DNA of 32,614 nucleotides, taken from positions 1 to 32,614 of the forward strand of contig JBFKFP010000009.1 of NCBI GenBank assembly GCA_041618535.1, read 5' to 3'. Under the pieces are notes generated by a model. That model did no database searches, had not been told where the DNA came from, and saw only the letters and a program-made list of their open reading frames with translations. Source of the DNA: SHLJ01 sp041618535 (GTDB lineage: Bacteria; Bacteroidota; Bacteroidia; Flavobacteriales; Flavobacteriaceae). Shown here one piece after another: positions 31,425 to 32,614 of the stretch; the stretch's first letter is position 1, and each line of letters opens with the position of its first letter. The position numbers were made by a program, and so were the translations under genes.

Positions 31425-32608
31425 TTGTACAGGGCCCTTCTGCATACCAAAATTCAGGCATTTATCAATGCAAATCGGGATAAGGACATTCATGAATTAT
31501 TATTAAAACAATCGGATTATGAAGGAGTTCCCATGCGACTTATCGTGGAACAAATCGAGTCGTCTAACCGCATAAAAAGCAAGCTTCCAAAATGGTATAA
31601 TACTGCAGACATACTGTACCCGAATAAAGCATTTCTCCAACAATCTTCTTCAGAAACTACCGCCAGATATAAGAGTGAGCTGATTTCAGGCGAGACCATG
31701 ATCGATATCACCGGAGGATTTGGAGTGGACTCTTATTTTTTTCCGGTCGATTTAAAAAACTTGTCTATTGCGAGAGAAACAAGGACCTGGCAGAATTGGC
31801 AGAACATAATTTCAATGTGTTGAAGGCAGATAACATCCAGGTTGAATTTACAGATGGAATCGATTATCTGAAATCGGGAGATGTCGGTTACACCTGGCTG
31901 TATGCTGACCCTTCAAGACGAAATCGTTCAAAAGGAAAGGTATTTCTCCTCGAGGATTGCGAACCGGATATCCCTGCCAATCTAGAACTGATCTTCAGCA
32001 AAAGTGAGAAGGTAATGTTGAAGCTGTCTCCAATGCTCGACTTATCTCATGCAATTGAAAAGATTCCTCACATCAGGTTCATTCATTTGGTGGCTGTGGA
32101 TAATGAAATGAAAGAAATGCTGATTATCCTGGAGCATGGATTTTCAGGACAAATTCATATCAGGTGCATAGATATTCATGGGCCTGACCAGACCGAATTT
32201 TCATTTTACTGGGGAACCCAATCAAGGCCTGCTTATGGAGATGTGCAAGAGAATGAATACCTCTATGAACCAAATGCAGCGATTTTAAAAGCAGGTGCCT
32301 TTAACCTTATTTCTTCCGAATTTGATCTTAAGAAATTACACCCCAACAGCCACTTATATTCAGCCGATAGAAGTATTGATTTTCCCGGAAGACGATTCCG
32401 GGTAGATACGATTATACCTTATTCTGACAAAAAACTATTGAAATCTCAATTGACGGATCAACAGGCCAATATCAGCATCAGGAATTTTCCTGGTTCTGTC
32501 AGCGATCTTCGCAGGAAACACCGGATTAAAGACGGGGGTGATCGTTATGTTTTTTTCACAACTTCAGCAGAGGCCGGTAAAGTGGTTCTCATCTGCTCAA
32601 AGGAATAA
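31425..32608 (+). pseudogene. THUMP-like-domain class I SAM methyltransferase, split by a -1 frameshift
   Basis: Two reading frames together make one protein of about 394 residues, the usual size for Bacteroidota THUMP-like methyltransferases. The first frame (from TTG at 31425, to a stop at 31821-31823) holds the N-terminal part and SAM motif I, MIDITGGFGVDSYFF. The second reads on from about 31742 as SGRFKKLVYCERNKDLAELA, then HNFNVLKADNIQV, the DPSRRNR active-site-like motif (about 170), and the C-terminal THUMP-like part (GRRFRVD, NISIRNFPGSVSDLRRK). Adding one T to the seven-T run at 31736-31742 joins them exactly. It is either a sequencing error, a real indel, or a slippage site. The start must be non-ATG: the stop of the AI-2E gene is three codons upstream in the same frame. 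The substrate is probably RNA. Confidence 0.85.
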
Positions 32609-32614
32609 AAAAAA

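Noticed and set aside
31796..32608. Separate gene starting at TTG 31796
   Set aside because: The frame continues upstream to the T7 run and carries the expected middle part of the methyltransferase, so it is the second half of one gene.
1..32614. Search for CRISPR repeats, tRNA, rRNA, insertion sequences and phage or defence genes
   Set aside because: By eye no regularly spaced repeats, tRNA-like cloverleaf, transposase, integrase or known defence gene was seen; a computed scan could still find something small.
32605..32614. A-rich end of the window as a terminator
   Set aside because: Only eight bases follow the last sense codon region; no stem can be judged before the edge.

Overview
The window looks like chromosomal core sequence from a Bacteroidota species, most likely a marine member of the Flavobacteriaceae. 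Evidence: moderate-to-low GC, lineage-typical genes (bshA for bacillithiol, a GH3/beta-lactamase fusion, GH109, lone MlaD, DUF4159, a THUMP-like methyltransferase), absence of clear Shine-Dalgarno sites, and several promoters of the Bacteroidota form TTG-N17-23-TAnnTTTG. I saw no rRNA, tRNA, CRISPR array, insertion sequence or prophage. No stretch over 300 bases lacks a gene; the longest gap is about 180 bp (26208-26387).

Layout. (1) 1-2860, minus strand: aroC, an SLC1-type dicarboxylate/amino-acid symporter, and the N-terminal part of a glutathione-synthetase-like ATP-grasp gene cut by the window edge. (2) 3021-4562, plus strand: an LpxH-type phosphoesterase and a small exported beta-barrel-like protein, closed by a hairpin shared with the convergent gene. 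(3) 15420-4604, minus strand: a long unidirectional block of N-acetylmuramoyl-alanine amidase, MlaD, a membrane Fe-S protein, a small HAD protein, a CCG-type Fe-S protein, an unknown 161-aa protein, a GH3/beta-lactamase fusion, bshA and a GH109 enzyme with its own promoter. (4) 15505-18660, plus strand: lptD and ridA. (5) 26207-18674, minus strand: tamB, pfkA, gapA and an N-acetylglucosamine-kinase-like gene. (6) 26388 to the end, plus strand: tsaD, a TfoX-N protein, a parvulin isomerase, rsmE, DUF4159, a TrmH-family methyltransferase, an AI-2E family permease and a THUMP-like methyltransferase broken by a frameshift.

Two themes run through it. The left and middle parts concern the envelope: LpxH and LptD for LPS, MlaD and TamB for lipid transport, amidase and the NagZ-like hydrolase for peptidoglycan, and the GlcNAc-kinase-like gene next to two glycolytic genes for reuse of amino sugars. 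The right part holds four RNA-modification genes (tsaD, rsmE, trmH-like, THUMP-like methyltransferase) mixed with exported proteins of unknown role.

The observations most worth checking are the single-base frameshift at a T7 run that is also a perfect slippery heptamer (31736-31742), a split Hdr/DsrMK-like membrane Fe-S module interrupted by a HAD gene, the use of TTG start codons by four envelope genes, overlapping face-to-face promoter signals between the amidase gene and lptD, and a 12-bp inverted repeat between tamB and tsaD. I found no clear evidence of a defence system or mobile cargo here.
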